A stretch of DNA of 37,197 nt from Eubacteriales bacterium (GCA_030524745.1 JAUNGC010000034.1:1-37197), one strand, 5' to 3'. Positions 16,177 through 24,331 are shown, numbered from the stretch's first letter. The notes: generated by a model from the sequence alone, not told the origin. Numbers and translations are program-made.

Positions 16177-17481
16177 ATGGATCGTAATTTAAAAAAATAT
16201 GTTGTTTTCTGGCTGAGCCAGTCGGTATCACAGTTGGGGAGCGCGATGACCGGATTCGCGCTGATTTTATGGGTTTACACGGTTAATCATTCAGCCTTCA
16301 CGGTTTCTCTGATGTCTTTCTGCAATTATGTACCATACATTATCGTCAGTTTGTTTGCGGGGACATTTGTGGACAGGCACAGTAAAAAAGGAATCATGCT
16401 GACAGCGGACAGCGTCGCGGCAGTTTGCAGTGCGTTTGTGCTGATAATGGGGGTCTTGAACGGATTGCAGATTTGGCATATCTATTTTGTGAACGGCATC
16501 ATAGGTTTTATAAATGCTTTTCAGGGACCCGCTTCAAGCGTTGCGATTGGAAGGATTGTGCCGAAGGATAAGCTGGCAAATGCAAGCGGCATGGAGTCGT
16601 TTTCACGGAATTTGTCCACGGTGCTTGCACCGGTTCTGGCATCCTGCCTGTTTGCATGGAGTGGAATGAAGGCGGTTTTGCTGATTGATTTATGCAGCTT
16701 TGCAGTCGCTTTTCTGGTGCTGCTGTTTGTCATTCCGATTCCTGAAAATGAGGAGCATGAAACGGAAAGGAAATCCGTTTTTTCGGGCGTCAGAGCGGGA
16801 TATGCTTTTCTTGCGCACAACAGGGGGATTTTAACAATTGTAGTGACCCTGGCGGTGCTGAATTTCTTTTCCAGGCTGACCTATGAGAACATTCTTTCGC
16901 CAATGATTCTTGCAAGAAGCGGGAATAACAGTCTGGCGCTGGGAATCGTAAACGCGGCGATGGGAATCGGCGGCATAGCCGGAGGAATGATTGTCTCGAC
17001 TGGTAAGGTATCAAAAAACAGCGTAAAAATGATATATGTTTCTGCGTTCATATCCTTTCTATTCGGGGATTTGTTGATGGGAGCAGGAAGAAATACCGCT
17101 GTCTGGACAATTGCTGCTGTAGCCGCAAGTCTGCCGATTCCGTTTATCAATGCGGGACAGAATGTGATCCTGTACCAAAACGTGCCGGACGAAATGCAGG
17201 GCAGAGTGTTTTCGGCCCGCAATGCCATACAATATGGTACGATTCCTGTCGGCATTCTTCTGGGCGGCTTTCTGGCTGATTATGTGTTTGAACCTCTTAT
17301 GCAGTCTGAGAACATAGTCACAGCAGTATTGCATGGGATTGTCGGGAAGGGCGCGGGAAGCGGTATGGCAGCGATGTTTTTGTGCACCGGGATATTGGGC
17401 AGCCTGTTCAGCCTCATCGCATACCGGAGAAAAGAGATACGGGAAATGGAACGTATGAGCAGGAAAGGGGAATCGAAATGA
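16177..17481 (+). CDS. MFS drug efflux transporter, MefA-like (DHA3 family)
   Basis: This 434-residue pump has 12 expected helices. The N-terminal segment FWLSQSVSQLGSAMTGFALILWVY, the motif-A region AGTFVDRHSKKG and the mid-protein QGPASSVAIGRIVPKD block are characteristic of the macrolide-efflux (MefA-like) group of MFS. The ATG at 16177 has AAGGAGAT 8 bases upstream; the frame is open back to 16108 but that part is leader sequence. It would export a hydrophobic drug, perhaps a macrolide, by proton exchange; the substrate is inferred. Expression is probably governed by the leader peptide and hairpins upstream. The stop overlaps the next ATG (ATGA), coupling it to an acetyltransferase gene. 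Confidence 0.9.
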   Translation: MDRNLKKYVVFWLSQSVSQLGSAMTGFALILWVYTVNHSAFTVSLMSFCNYVPYIIVSLFAGTFVDRHSKKGIMLTADSVAAVCSAFVLIMGVLNGLQIWHIYFVNGIIGFINAFQGPASSVAIGRIVPKDKLANASGMESFSRNLSTVLAPVLASCLFAWSGMKAVLLIDLCSFAVAFLVLLFVIPIPENEEHETERKSVFSGVRAGYAFLAHNRGILTIVVTLAVLNFFSRLTYENILSPMILARSGNNSLALGIVNAAMGIGGIAGGMIVSTGKVSKNSVKMIYVSAFISFLFGDLLMGAGRNTAVWTIAAVAASLPIPFINAGQNVILYQNVPDEMQGRVFSARNAIQYGTIPVGILLGGFLADYVFEPLMQSENIVTAVLHGIVGKGAGSGMAAMFLCTGILGSLFSLIAYRRKEIREMERMSRKGESK

Positions 17482-18353
17482 AAAATATAACAACCAGACA
17501 ATATCGCATTCTGGCCGATCATATGGATATCTATCAGTTCATGCTGGAAGTTTACGAAAGGGACTGGAAAAACGGCGTCCCGGCGCCGTTTTTGGAGTAC
17601 GCGCTATCTTCGGTCTGGATGGATAAAACGTATACCTATAAAAACAGAATCTGGCTTGACGGTGACAGGATCGTGGGTTTTGTTTTCTATGAGAATCCTG
17701 TGACGGATATTTATTTCAGCCTGCGGCCGGGCTATGAGGAACTCGCATCAGAGATGGTCGCCTATGCGGATCAGAATATGCCTGATTTGAACGGAAACAG
17801 ACAGTTTGTTATTTTCGGGGGCCAGGATGCCATCCGGAAGGCGGCGCAGGAATTGGGCTATCATATGGCGGGCGAGTACGTTCAGATGCAGTATGATTTT
17901 GATAAACCGCTGGAATATACGCTTCCTGAGGGATTTCGGTTTGTACCGCAGGGAACGTATGATGTGGAAAAAATCGAGCAATGCTGCTGGAAGGGCTTTG
18001 ACCATGAAGCGGAAGAAGGGCCCTGGAACGGTGATGCCAGAAATAACTATCAGTTATGCCAGGCCCCTCATGCAACGATGGAGTATGGAGTGGCGGTGGA
18101 GAACGAAGCCGGGGAATATGTCTGCTGGGCAGGAATGTGGTGGACGCCGGAGAACCGCCTGGCGTATATGGAACCGCTGTGCACGGCGCCGAAGTACAGG
18201 CGTCTCGGCCTTGCCTCAGCCGCGCTTTCGGAATTGTACCGCCGCATGAAGCCGTTGGGCGCGACGCATATGACCGGCGGCGGAGATCCTTTCTATGAAA
18301 AAATCGGCTATCGTCCGGCAGTCACATGGACCTTCTGGAAAAAAGGAAGATGA
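17478..18353 (+). CDS. GNAT-family N-acetyltransferase
   Basis: This 291-residue cytoplasmic enzyme transfers an acetyl group from acetyl-CoA. The C-terminal GNAT core (about 160-285) has the CoA-binding motif in CTAPKYRRLGLASAALSEL and the strand-final GGGDPFYEKIGYR. The N-terminal half is also GNAT-like in pattern (DRIVGFVFYENP), so this may be a tandem-GNAT protein. The start ATG at 17478 overlaps the efflux gene stop by 4 bases, and AAAGGGGAA lies upstream. The coupling to an efflux pump makes drug or metabolite acetylation plausible, but the acceptor is unknown. It ends 6 bases before the convergent LysR gene. Confidence 0.87.
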   Translation: MKNITTRQYRILADHMDIYQFMLEVYERDWKNGVPAPFLEYALSSVWMDKTYTYKNRIWLDGDRIVGFVFYENPVTDIYFSLRPGYEELASEMVAYADQNMPDLNGNRQFVIFGGQDAIRKAAQELGYHMAGEYVQMQYDFDKPLEYTLPEGFRFVPQGTYDVEKIEQCCWKGFDHEAEEGPWNGDARNNYQLCQAPHATMEYGVAVENEAGEYVCWAGMWWTPENRLAYMEPLCTAPKYRRLGLASAALSELYRRMKPLGATHMTGGGDPFYEKIGYRPAVTWTFWKKGR

Positions 18354-18359
18354 TATGCG

Positions 18360-19286
18360 TCAGCCGGAGGATTTGATGCCGAATCCCGCAGGATCGGCGG
18401 CGGCCTGTCTGAGCATTTTTTCCAGTTCGCGGGCGGCTGCACTTTGGGGCCGGCTTTTATCCCGCACCAGACAAATATGTCTGGGCGGGATTTTTTCTGC
18501 CAGATTTACGGCGAATACTTCGCCCTTTTCGATAGCTTCTCTGGCGAAGCTGTCCGGCAGAAAACCGAAGCCCAGATCATATTTTACCATGGGCAGGATC
18601 TGGTCGGTGGTTGCGGCTTCCATATCCGGCTGTAAAATCAGGCCGTGTTCGGAAAACAGCCGGTCATAAAATTCCCAGGTTTTGGTTTCCCGGCCGAGGC
18701 AGATCAGCGGAAAAGGGGCGAGGTCTTTTAAGTGCAGCGTTTCCCCTGCCAGATGGGAAAAATGAGGTCCTGCGATCAGAATATCCTGTACTTCCACCAA
18801 GGGGAGTTCCTGCAGCGGTCTGGCAACGCCGCTGGGGGTCACGACGACGGCAAACTCCACCAGGCCGGATTTGACGGCGGCGACTGCCTGAGGCGTGGAA
18901 TGATTGGTAATCTGGATTTTGATGCCGGGATAGGTGAGATGAAAAACGCGAAGCACGGGCAGCAGAAGGCCGTGCAGGGCGATTTCGCTGGCCCCGATGG
19001 ATATATGTCCGCTCTGGAGCGTTTTCTGGCTGGCAAGTTCCGCTTCGCCGGCCTGAAGCTGCTCCTGGGCGATCCGGACATGGGAAAAAAGCCGTTCTCC
19101 TTCCGGGGTCAGCGTGACGCCGCGGTGAGAGCGCAGAAAGAGGCGGCAGTCCAGTTCCTGCTCCAGATTGTTCATGGCGCGGGTAATATTGGGCTGACTG
19201 TTGATCAGAACTTTGGCGGCTCTGGTGAAGCTGCGGTATTTGGCTACATAATAAAAAATACGGTAATAATCATAGCTGACGGCCAT
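18360..19286 (-). CDS. LysR-family transcriptional regulator
   Basis: This 308-residue regulator has an N-terminal winged helix-turn-helix (about 1-62) with SFTRAAKVLINSQPNITRAMNNLEQE and the LTPEGERLF wing end, then a periplasmic-binding-protein-like effector domain (about 90-295). It is transcribed leftwards, divergent from a MATE exporter. GGAGGA precedes its ATG at 19286. The shared 181-base region holds a perfect 9-bp inverted repeat that overlaps this gene's promoter and flanks the exporter's -35. Autorepression plus activation of the exporter is therefore the likely mode. The effector is unknown. Its 3' end faces the acetyltransferase gene with a 6-base gap and no visible terminator. 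Confidence 0.93.
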   Translation of the reverse strand: MAVSYDYYRIFYYVAKYRSFTRAAKVLINSQPNITRAMNNLEQELDCRLFLRSHRGVTLTPEGERLFSHVRIAQEQLQAGEAELASQKTLQSGHISIGASEIALHGLLLPVLRVFHLTYPGIKIQITNHSTPQAVAAVKSGLVEFAVVVTPSGVARPLQELPLVEVQDILIAGPHFSHLAGETLHLKDLAPFPLICLGRETKTWEFYDRLFSEHGLILQPDMEAATTDQILPMVKYDLGFGFLPDSFAREAIEKGEVFAVNLAEKIPPRHICLVRDKSRPQSAAARELEKMLRQAAADPAGFGIKSSG

Positions 19287-19304
19287 AGGAAATCCTCCGG
19301 AGTA

Positions 19305-19334
19305 ATATTATTTTGATATGACAGGACATATCAA
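19305..19334 (-). promoter_or_regulatory. promoter of the LysR gene
   Basis: On the minus strand TTGATA (19334-19329), an 18-base spacer and TAATAT (19310-19305) lie just upstream of the regulator. The -35 and spacer coincide with the inverted-repeat operator, so bound regulator would block this promoter. Confidence 0.55.
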
Positions 19335-19335
19335 A
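19312..19335. promoter_or_regulatory. LysR-type operator, perfect 9-bp inverted repeat
   Basis: TTTGATATG (19312-19320) and CATATCAAA (19327-19335) are exact reverse complements with a 6-base spacer. The dyad contains the LysR-family T-N11-A geometry. Its centre is about 54 bases before the inferred start of the MATE transcript, a usual activation position, and it covers the LysR promoter. Confidence 0.75.
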
Positions 19336-19342
19336 TATAGTT

Positions 19343-19371
19343 TTTACACTTTACTTTTCTGACAGTATAAT
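19343..19371 (+). promoter_or_regulatory. promoter of the MATE exporter gene
   Basis: TTTACA (19343-19348), 17-base spacer, perfect TATAAT (19366-19371). The untranslated leader would be about 90 bases and contains ATGCTGC (19397-19403) and GCAGCAT (19443-19449), which can close a long hairpin just before the ribosome site GAGGAGGAG. Confidence 0.75.
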
Positions 19372-19467
19372 ACCTTAGGAATTAAAAAGCAAGCGTATGC
19401 TGCAGGCCGCAGAGCGCAGTATACCGCGGGTCATAGAGAACGGCAGCATCTGAGGAGGAGAGTAGAA

Positions 19468-20841
19468 ATGAATAAGGATCTTACGGTGGGAAAACCGGAA
19501 AGCGTGTTATGGAAATTTTGTCTGCCCCTGTTTGGAAGCATTATCTTCCAGCAGCTTTATAATATTGCCGATAGTCTGGTGGCCGGAAAGTTTATCGGAG
19601 AAAACGCCCTGGCCGCCGTCGGAAACAGTTATGAAATTACGCTGATATTCATAGCTTTTGCTTTCGGATGTAATATCGGCTGTTCGGTCATCGTTTCTCA
19701 GTTGTTCGGCGCTAAAAAGTACGGAGAGATGAAAACTTCCGTATATACGGCGCTGATTTCCAGCGCTGTTCTCTGCGCGGTGTTAATGGGAATCGGACTT
19801 TTAGGATGCGATGCGCTTCTGCGGATCATTCGTACGCCGGATGAAATCCTGGCGGATTCGGAACTGTATCTGGATATTTATGTGTGGGGACTGCCGTTCA
19901 TGTTTTTCTATAATATCGCAACCGGCATTTTTTCCGCGCTGGGGGATTCCCGCACGCCTTTTCTTTTTCTGGCCGTTTCATCCGTTTCCAATATTGCGGT
20001 GGACATTCTGTTTGTGACCGCCTTTGGGATGGGCGTGGCAGGCGTGGCGTGGGCGACCTTCCTTTGCCAGGGCGTCAGTTGTGTGCTGGCGGTGCTCACG
20101 GTGTTCCGCCGGCTGCAGAAGATTGCGGTTAATGAGCGGATACCGTTGTTTGACTGGGGAATTTTCCGGAAATTTGTCACGATAGCGGTGCCCAGCATTC
20201 TGCAGCAGAGTTTCATTTCCGTCGGAAATATCGTGATCCAAAGCGTCATCAACGGATTCGGCGCAAGCGTAATCGCGGGGTATTCCGCGGCGGTCAAGCT
20301 GAACAACCTTGTTATCACTTCCTTTACCACTTTGGGGAACGGAATTTCCAATTACTCGGCACAGAACATCGGCGCAAATGAACTGTACCGGGTGAAGCAG
20401 GGCTATAAGGCCGGCCTGAAGATGGTGTGGATGCTGAGTCTGCCGCTGTTTATTGCTTACTTTTTTGCGGGACGGTATTTGTTGTACCTGTTCATGGAGG
20501 AACCGACGGGGACGGCGATCCAGACTGGTATGAATTACTTGAGAATCCTGTCTCCCTTCTATTTTGTCGTTTCAGCAAAGCTGGTGACAGACGGCGTTCT
20601 AAGGGGAGCGGAAATGATGAACAAATTCATGATCGCAACCTTTACAGATCTGATTCTGCGCGTGGTGTTGGCGGCGGCGCTTTCGCAAACTGCGCTGGAA
20701 GCGACCGGCATCTGGTGCGCATGGCCGATCGGCTGGAGCGTGGCGACCGTTTTATCCGTTCTGTTTTACCGCAACGGAGCCTGGAAAAATGCGGTTCCCA
20801 GGGCCAATGAGCAGGACGGGGCTGCCGTACAGGGCGTATGA
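19468..20841 (+). CDS. MATE-family multidrug efflux transporter
   Basis: This 457-residue cation-driven exporter has 12 expected helices. It opens with the typical PESVLWKFCLPLFGSIIFQQLYNIADSLVAGKFIGENALAAVG, and the second half starts at a similar VPSILQQSFISVGNIVIQSVINGFGASVIAGYSAA, the internal repeat of MATE proteins. GAGGAGGAG precedes the ATG. It is a single gene with its own promoter, divergent from a LysR regulator likely to control it. The transported compound is unknown. Confidence 0.95.
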   Translation: MNKDLTVGKPESVLWKFCLPLFGSIIFQQLYNIADSLVAGKFIGENALAAVGNSYEITLIFIAFAFGCNIGCSVIVSQLFGAKKYGEMKTSVYTALISSAVLCAVLMGIGLLGCDALLRIIRTPDEILADSELYLDIYVWGLPFMFFYNIATGIFSALGDSRTPFLFLAVSSVSNIAVDILFVTAFGMGVAGVAWATFLCQGVSCVLAVLTVFRRLQKIAVNERIPLFDWGIFRKFVTIAVPSILQQSFISVGNIVIQSVINGFGASVIAGYSAAVKLNNLVITSFTTLGNGISNYSAQNIGANELYRVKQGYKAGLKMVWMLSLPLFIAYFFAGRYLLYLFMEEPTGTAIQTGMNYLRILSPFYFVVSAKLVTDGVLRGAEMMNKFMIATFTDLILRVVLAAALSQTALEATGIWCAWPIGWSVATVLSVLFYRNGAWKNAVPRANEQDGAAVQGV

Positions 20842-20939
20842 GACCGATTCCGATTTTGAGAATGCTTCAAATTATGAGACGTGAAATAAAATATAAACAC
20901 TGTTTTTTCAATTGACGGTATGTTATTTTAGAAGAAAGG

Positions 20940-20980
20940 GCGGCAGAGCGGACTGCGTCTGCCGCGCTGTAACTACAGCG
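20940..20980 (+). promoter_or_regulatory. two tandem hairpins in the leader of the cupin gene
   Basis: GCGGCAGA (20940-20947) pairs with TCTGCCGC (20958-20965), 10-base loop. Immediately after, CGCTGT (20965-20970) pairs with ACAGCG (20975-20980), 4-base loop, and the ribosome site GGGAGGAA follows at once. They share base 20965. This could be a terminator-less structured leader affecting translation or stability, or the terminator-proximal remnant for the MATE gene; there is no T-run. Confidence 0.5.
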
Positions 20981-20993
20981 GGAGGAATCTAAA

Positions 20994-21404
20994 ATGAAGT
21001 CGATAGAAATTACGGAATTTCAGCCGGAGGGCTATAAGCCGCTGGTGGATTATGAATCATGGAGAGTGGCGGTACTGAAGTTCTGCGACGATTTAAGGCC
21101 GGAAAATCTGCGCACGATGCAGAAGCACAATGAATCGGATGAAGTATTTGTGCTGTTGAGCGGAGAATGCAGTCTGTTTGCCGGCGGATACGGGGAAGCG
21201 CCCGGACAGATTGAGGTGTTTGAGATGCAGCCGCTCCGGATTTATAACGTAAAAAAGGGCGCATGGCATACGCATACCCTTTCGGCGGACGGCGTTGTGC
21301 TGATTGTGGAAAATAAAAACACCTGTGACGATAATTCGCCCACAAAGCCGTTGTCCGGGGAACAGATAAAAGAACTCCATGCAGCCTGCGCCAGATTTTT
21401 ATAA
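20994..21404 (+). CDS. small cupin-fold protein
   Basis: This 136-residue cytoplasmic protein has a cupin-like beta pattern. The metal-binding-type segment MQKHNESDEVFVLLSGECSLFAGG (about 40-63) supplies His and Glu, and a second partial motif AWHTHTLSADGVVLIVEN (about 91-108) supplies two His. GGGAGGAA lies 9 bases upstream of the ATG. It stands alone between hairpins and a perfect terminator. Cupins of this size bind small ligands or act on sugars or organic acids; no specific role can be assigned. Confidence 0.75.
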   Translation: MKSIEITEFQPEGYKPLVDYESWRVAVLKFCDDLRPENLRTMQKHNESDEVFVLLSGECSLFAGGYGEAPGQIEVFEMQPLRIYNVKKGAWHTHTLSADGVVLIVENKNTCDDNSPTKPLSGEQIKELHAACARFL

Positions 21405-21418
21405 CAGGAAAATTCGTA

Positions 21419-21456
21419 CAGCCCGAAACGTTTGCGATAGCGTTTCGGGCTGTTTT
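21419..21456 (+). terminator. Rho-independent terminator after the cupin gene
   Basis: CAGCCCGAAACG (21419-21430) and CGTTTCGGGCTG (21441-21452) form a perfect 12-bp stem with a 10-base loop, followed by TTTT. Confidence 0.9.
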
Positions 21457-21499
21457 GCATGACGCGCCTGCTGAAAAGGATGAACTGCAACCGCGGATG

Positions 21500-21508
21500 T
21501 GGTAAAAT
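21500..21508 (+). promoter_or_regulatory. extended -10 promoter for the HTH/TPR regulator
   Basis: TG-G-TAAAAT (21500-21508) lies 72 bases before the regulator's start. The -35 position (ATGAAC, 21480-21485) is poor, consistent with an extended -10 promoter. Confidence 0.45.
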
Positions 21509-21580
21509 GCAGATCAGGGGATCATTCCGATACAGACAACGGCGGCTGATATTGGCATAAATGGCGGACAGGAGAAGGAT

Positions 21581-22867
21581 ATGGAAGAAAGAACGGGATT
21601 GGAAGGGGCGCTTCTTCGGATGGAGCGGGTCAGGCAGCAGAGGGGACAGAAGGAGATTTGTCATGGCATTTGCGTGCCTTCTTATCTGAGTAAAATTGAA
21701 CACGGGAGCGTTTGCCCGGACGAGAAAATACTGGCAGCGCTGTTTGCCAGGCTGGGAATTCATTATGAAGAGGATCCCGGTATTTTGAAGGAATATCAGG
21801 AGCGGATCGGAGAATATTTTTACCGGCTGGAATATCAGTTGGACAGGCGGGAAATTTATGAGAAGCTAAAAGCCGCGGATACGGCGCTTTGTTACAGCCG
21901 TTATGCGATTGACTGGCTGCTGATAAAGGGCTTTGAGAAAGAAGACGTCATTTTTTTGCTGGATCAGTTGAAAGACCGGATGAGCGGCAGGCAGACTGCA
22001 TGGTATCAGATTCTTTGTTACGAGGAAAACCCTGCGTCGGAGGAAGGCTTTGAGGCGTGCAGACAGGCGTGCGGCGTTTTGGGAACTTCCTTCGCGCTGG
22101 TGGAGTTTTGCGCCGCCTGTCTGCTGCAGGGAGATTATACCGCCATTCACAGGATGGAAAACAGGGTTGTGGCGGTGGCTGTGGAAGAAGGAAATACTTA
22201 TCAACTGGCCTCGTACTTTTTCATGAAGGGAAATGCCTATGCCTGTCTGAACTTGGAAGAAATGATGATGGACTGCTATGAGCGGGGAATCAGGCTGCTG
22301 CAGAATACGGCGTGGAAAACGGAACTGCTGATTGTATATTACAATATAGGAGCCACATATATCAGTCTGAAAGAATACGGAAAGGCCGTTGAATGGCTGG
22401 ACAGGGCGCTGGCGGGATATGAAAAGGCGCGTGAGAAAAACGCGCGTGAGGAAAACGCGCGCCGAAGCGATTCGGACAGGCTGGCGGAGGCGCGCCTGGA
22501 GGCGGAAATGACTACCGCGCTGCATAAAAAGGCGCTCGCGCTGGCGCGAAGCGGCCGGAGAGAAGAAGCGGGCAAAATTCTTCAAGCGGTGAAGGAACGG
22601 CTTTTAAAAGAGGAAACCTATAGCGGGGCGGATTACCTGAAATATGAAGAGGCGTGCATGGAATGCCAGGAGAATTTCATGGAGAAAGCGGAATATCATG
22701 AACTCCTGGAACGGCTGTGCGCAGAACTGAAACAAAATTGTCATTTTGGGCATCTTTATTTTTACAGGGATGTGATTTCGGAAAGCTATAAAAGACAGCG
22801 AAAATATAAGAAAGCGCTGGAATTTGAACAGGAACTGGCGTCCCGGATTGTGAGATACGGATTCTGA
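21581..22867 (+). CDS. XRE-type helix-turn-helix regulator with TPR-like C-terminus (RNPP/Rgg-like layout)
   Basis: The 428-residue protein has an N-terminal HTH (about 8-65) with RVRQQRGQKEICHGICVPSYLSKIEHG, and a long helical part (about 90-425) with TPR-like repeats, for example NIGATYISLKEYGKAVEWLDRAL near 255-280. This is the architecture of RNPP-type regulators (PlcR, PrgX, Rgg), which bind short peptides in the TPR groove. No peptide-precursor gene was recognised nearby. A short internal repeat (REKNAREENARR, about 286-297) lies in the helical region. GGAGAAGG precedes the ATG. It is 159 bases upstream of an MFS pump on the same strand, its likely target. Confidence 0.8.
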   Translation: MEERTGLEGALLRMERVRQQRGQKEICHGICVPSYLSKIEHGSVCPDEKILAALFARLGIHYEEDPGILKEYQERIGEYFYRLEYQLDRREIYEKLKAADTALCYSRYAIDWLLIKGFEKEDVIFLLDQLKDRMSGRQTAWYQILCYEENPASEEGFEACRQACGVLGTSFALVEFCAACLLQGDYTAIHRMENRVVAVAVEEGNTYQLASYFFMKGNAYACLNLEEMMMDCYERGIRLLQNTAWKTELLIVYYNIGATYISLKEYGKAVEWLDRALAGYEKAREKNAREENARRSDSDRLAEARLEAEMTTALHKKALALARSGRREEAGKILQAVKERLLKEETYSGADYLKYEEACMECQENFMEKAEYHELLERLCAELKQNCHFGHLYFYRDVISESYKRQRKYKKALEFEQELASRIVRYGF

Positions 22868-23026
22868 TGCAGGAATCCTCAGATAAAATAAGAAAGTTTC
22901 CTGAAAATAAGAAAAAAGCACGACTAAAATAGAATACAAGAAGTGGAATTTCCCAAACAGAAGAATTTTACATCATGAAACGGATAACGTAAAATGTCCT
23001 TGAAGAAAAATGAGCAGGAGGACATG

Positions 23027-24262
23027 ATGATGAAAAAGAGAGAAACGGGTTTATGGACCAAAGATTTTACCTGTATTACCGCAGCGACCGTGTTATCGGC
23101 GATCGGCGGGGAAGCGATGAATCTGCCGGTGAGTCTTCTGGTTTTTGATGAAACGAAATCCACTTTTTTATCCGCGCTGATTATGGTCTGCGGAATGCTG
23201 CCGGATACGATATTGCCGATACTGGCGGCGCCTCTCATTGACAGAGGCGGGAAGAAAAAGTGGATTCTGGGAATGGATTTTTTGCTGGCAGCCGTTTATT
23301 TTTTCATGGGGCTGTGGGTAATGAAGCATGCGTTTTCCTATGCGCTGTATCTCGTTTTTACCCTTGCCGTGGGTACGATATCCGTCTTTTACCGGCTGGC
23401 TTATTCTTCCTGGTATCCGGATCTGATTCCTGTGGGACGGGAACAAAAAGGATATGCGGTCAGTTCCACGCTTTACCCGCTTATCATTATTATCATGGCG
23501 CCGGTTGCCACCTTTTTGTATGAAAGGGTGGAAATGGGGCAATTGTTTCTGCTGGTTTTTGGCCTGACGGTACTGTCGCTGCTGGTAGAAGGCTGCATCC
23601 GGGAAACCCGGAAAGAAAGCGGGGAAAGCTATACGTTTGCCTGGTACTGCAGCGATATCCGGGAAGGATTTTCCTACCTGAAGAAAGAAAAAGGAATCCG
23701 CAACATTTACACTTATATGAGCGTTACAAACGGCGCGTCCCACGGCGTGGACGTCATTGTGCAGGCGTATTATCAGACACAGCCGTATCTCACCGTGACG
23801 ATGCTGGGCTTTTTAAAAAGCGCGGAAATGATCGGCAGAGTGCTGGGCGGGGCGTTTCAGTATACGAAAGAAATTCCGGTGAAAAAACGATATGCGTTCA
23901 CGAAAGCGGTTTATCTTTTTTACGATACGATGGATACCGTGCTCTTGTTTTTGCCTTATCCGCTGATGCTGGCGGGGCGTTTTCTGTGCGGCGGTCTGGG
24001 CATTTCCAGCGCGACGATCCGGGAAACGGCTGTGCAGTCCTACTTACAGCCGGGAATGCGGGCTCGGGTGAACGCTTTTTTCAATGTGGTGATGGCCGCG
24101 GGCGGCGTAGGCTTTCAGCTTTTGGCCGGAGCGCTGGGACAGGCGCTGCCTTATCGGTTTGCGGCCGCGCTGATCGGACTGGCGACATTTCTCAGCGTAT
24201 TTGTGCTGATTATCCGGCCGGCGGCGGAAAACAGGCCGGTGTATGAGGCAGTGCGGGAATAA
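23027..24262 (+). CDS. MFS transporter
   Basis: This ~411-residue membrane protein has 10-12 helices, with the MFS motif-A region near residues 60-75 (AAPLIDRGGKKKWILGMDFL) and a YRLAYSSWYPDLIP segment typical of the enterobactin-exporter/MefA-like group. AGGAGG lies at 23016-23021. Three consecutive ATGs (23024, 23027, 23030) follow; the last two have suitable spacing, and an in-frame ATG at 22994 has none. Substrate unknown. It is probably controlled by the peptide-sensor-like regulator upstream. The 160 bases before it are AT-rich with two AAAATAAGAAA-like repeats but no promoter I would assign. Confidence 0.87.
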   Translation: MMKKRETGLWTKDFTCITAATVLSAIGGEAMNLPVSLLVFDETKSTFLSALIMVCGMLPDTILPILAAPLIDRGGKKKWILGMDFLLAAVYFFMGLWVMKHAFSYALYLVFTLAVGTISVFYRLAYSSWYPDLIPVGREQKGYAVSSTLYPLIIIIMAPVATFLYERVEMGQLFLLVFGLTVLSLLVEGCIRETRKESGESYTFAWYCSDIREGFSYLKKEKGIRNIYTYMSVTNGASHGVDVIVQAYYQTQPYLTVTMLGFLKSAEMIGRVLGGAFQYTKEIPVKKRYAFTKAVYLFYDTMDTVLLFLPYPLMLAGRFLCGGLGISSATIRETAVQSYLQPGMRARVNAFFNVVMAAGGVGFQLLAGALGQALPYRFAAALIGLATFLSVFVLIIRPAAENRPVYEAVRE

Positions 24263-24278
24263 TCTTTTCTTTGTAAAA

Positions 24279-24331
24279 ATGTAAAATGGACTTGACAAAA
24301 AATGTAAAGCATACTATACTTCAAATGTAAA
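24279..24331 (+). promoter_or_regulatory. near-consensus promoter with three ATGTAAA boxes at 23-bp spacing
   Basis: TTGACA (24292-24297), 17-base spacer and TATACT (24315-24320) form a strong promoter for the CPBP/XRE operon. ATGTAAA occurs at 24279-24285, 24302-24308 and 24325-24331, always 23 bases apart: one upstream of -35, one in the spacer, one just after -10. The second and third share the longer ATGTAAAGC. Same-face repeats covering a strong promoter suggest a repressor array, perhaps for the XRE protein encoded in the operon. Confidence 0.75.

Noticed and set aside
20912-20917. TTGACG as a -35 for the cupin gene
   Set aside because: The position 17 bases downstream is AAAGGG and no acceptable -10 exists at 16-18 bases.
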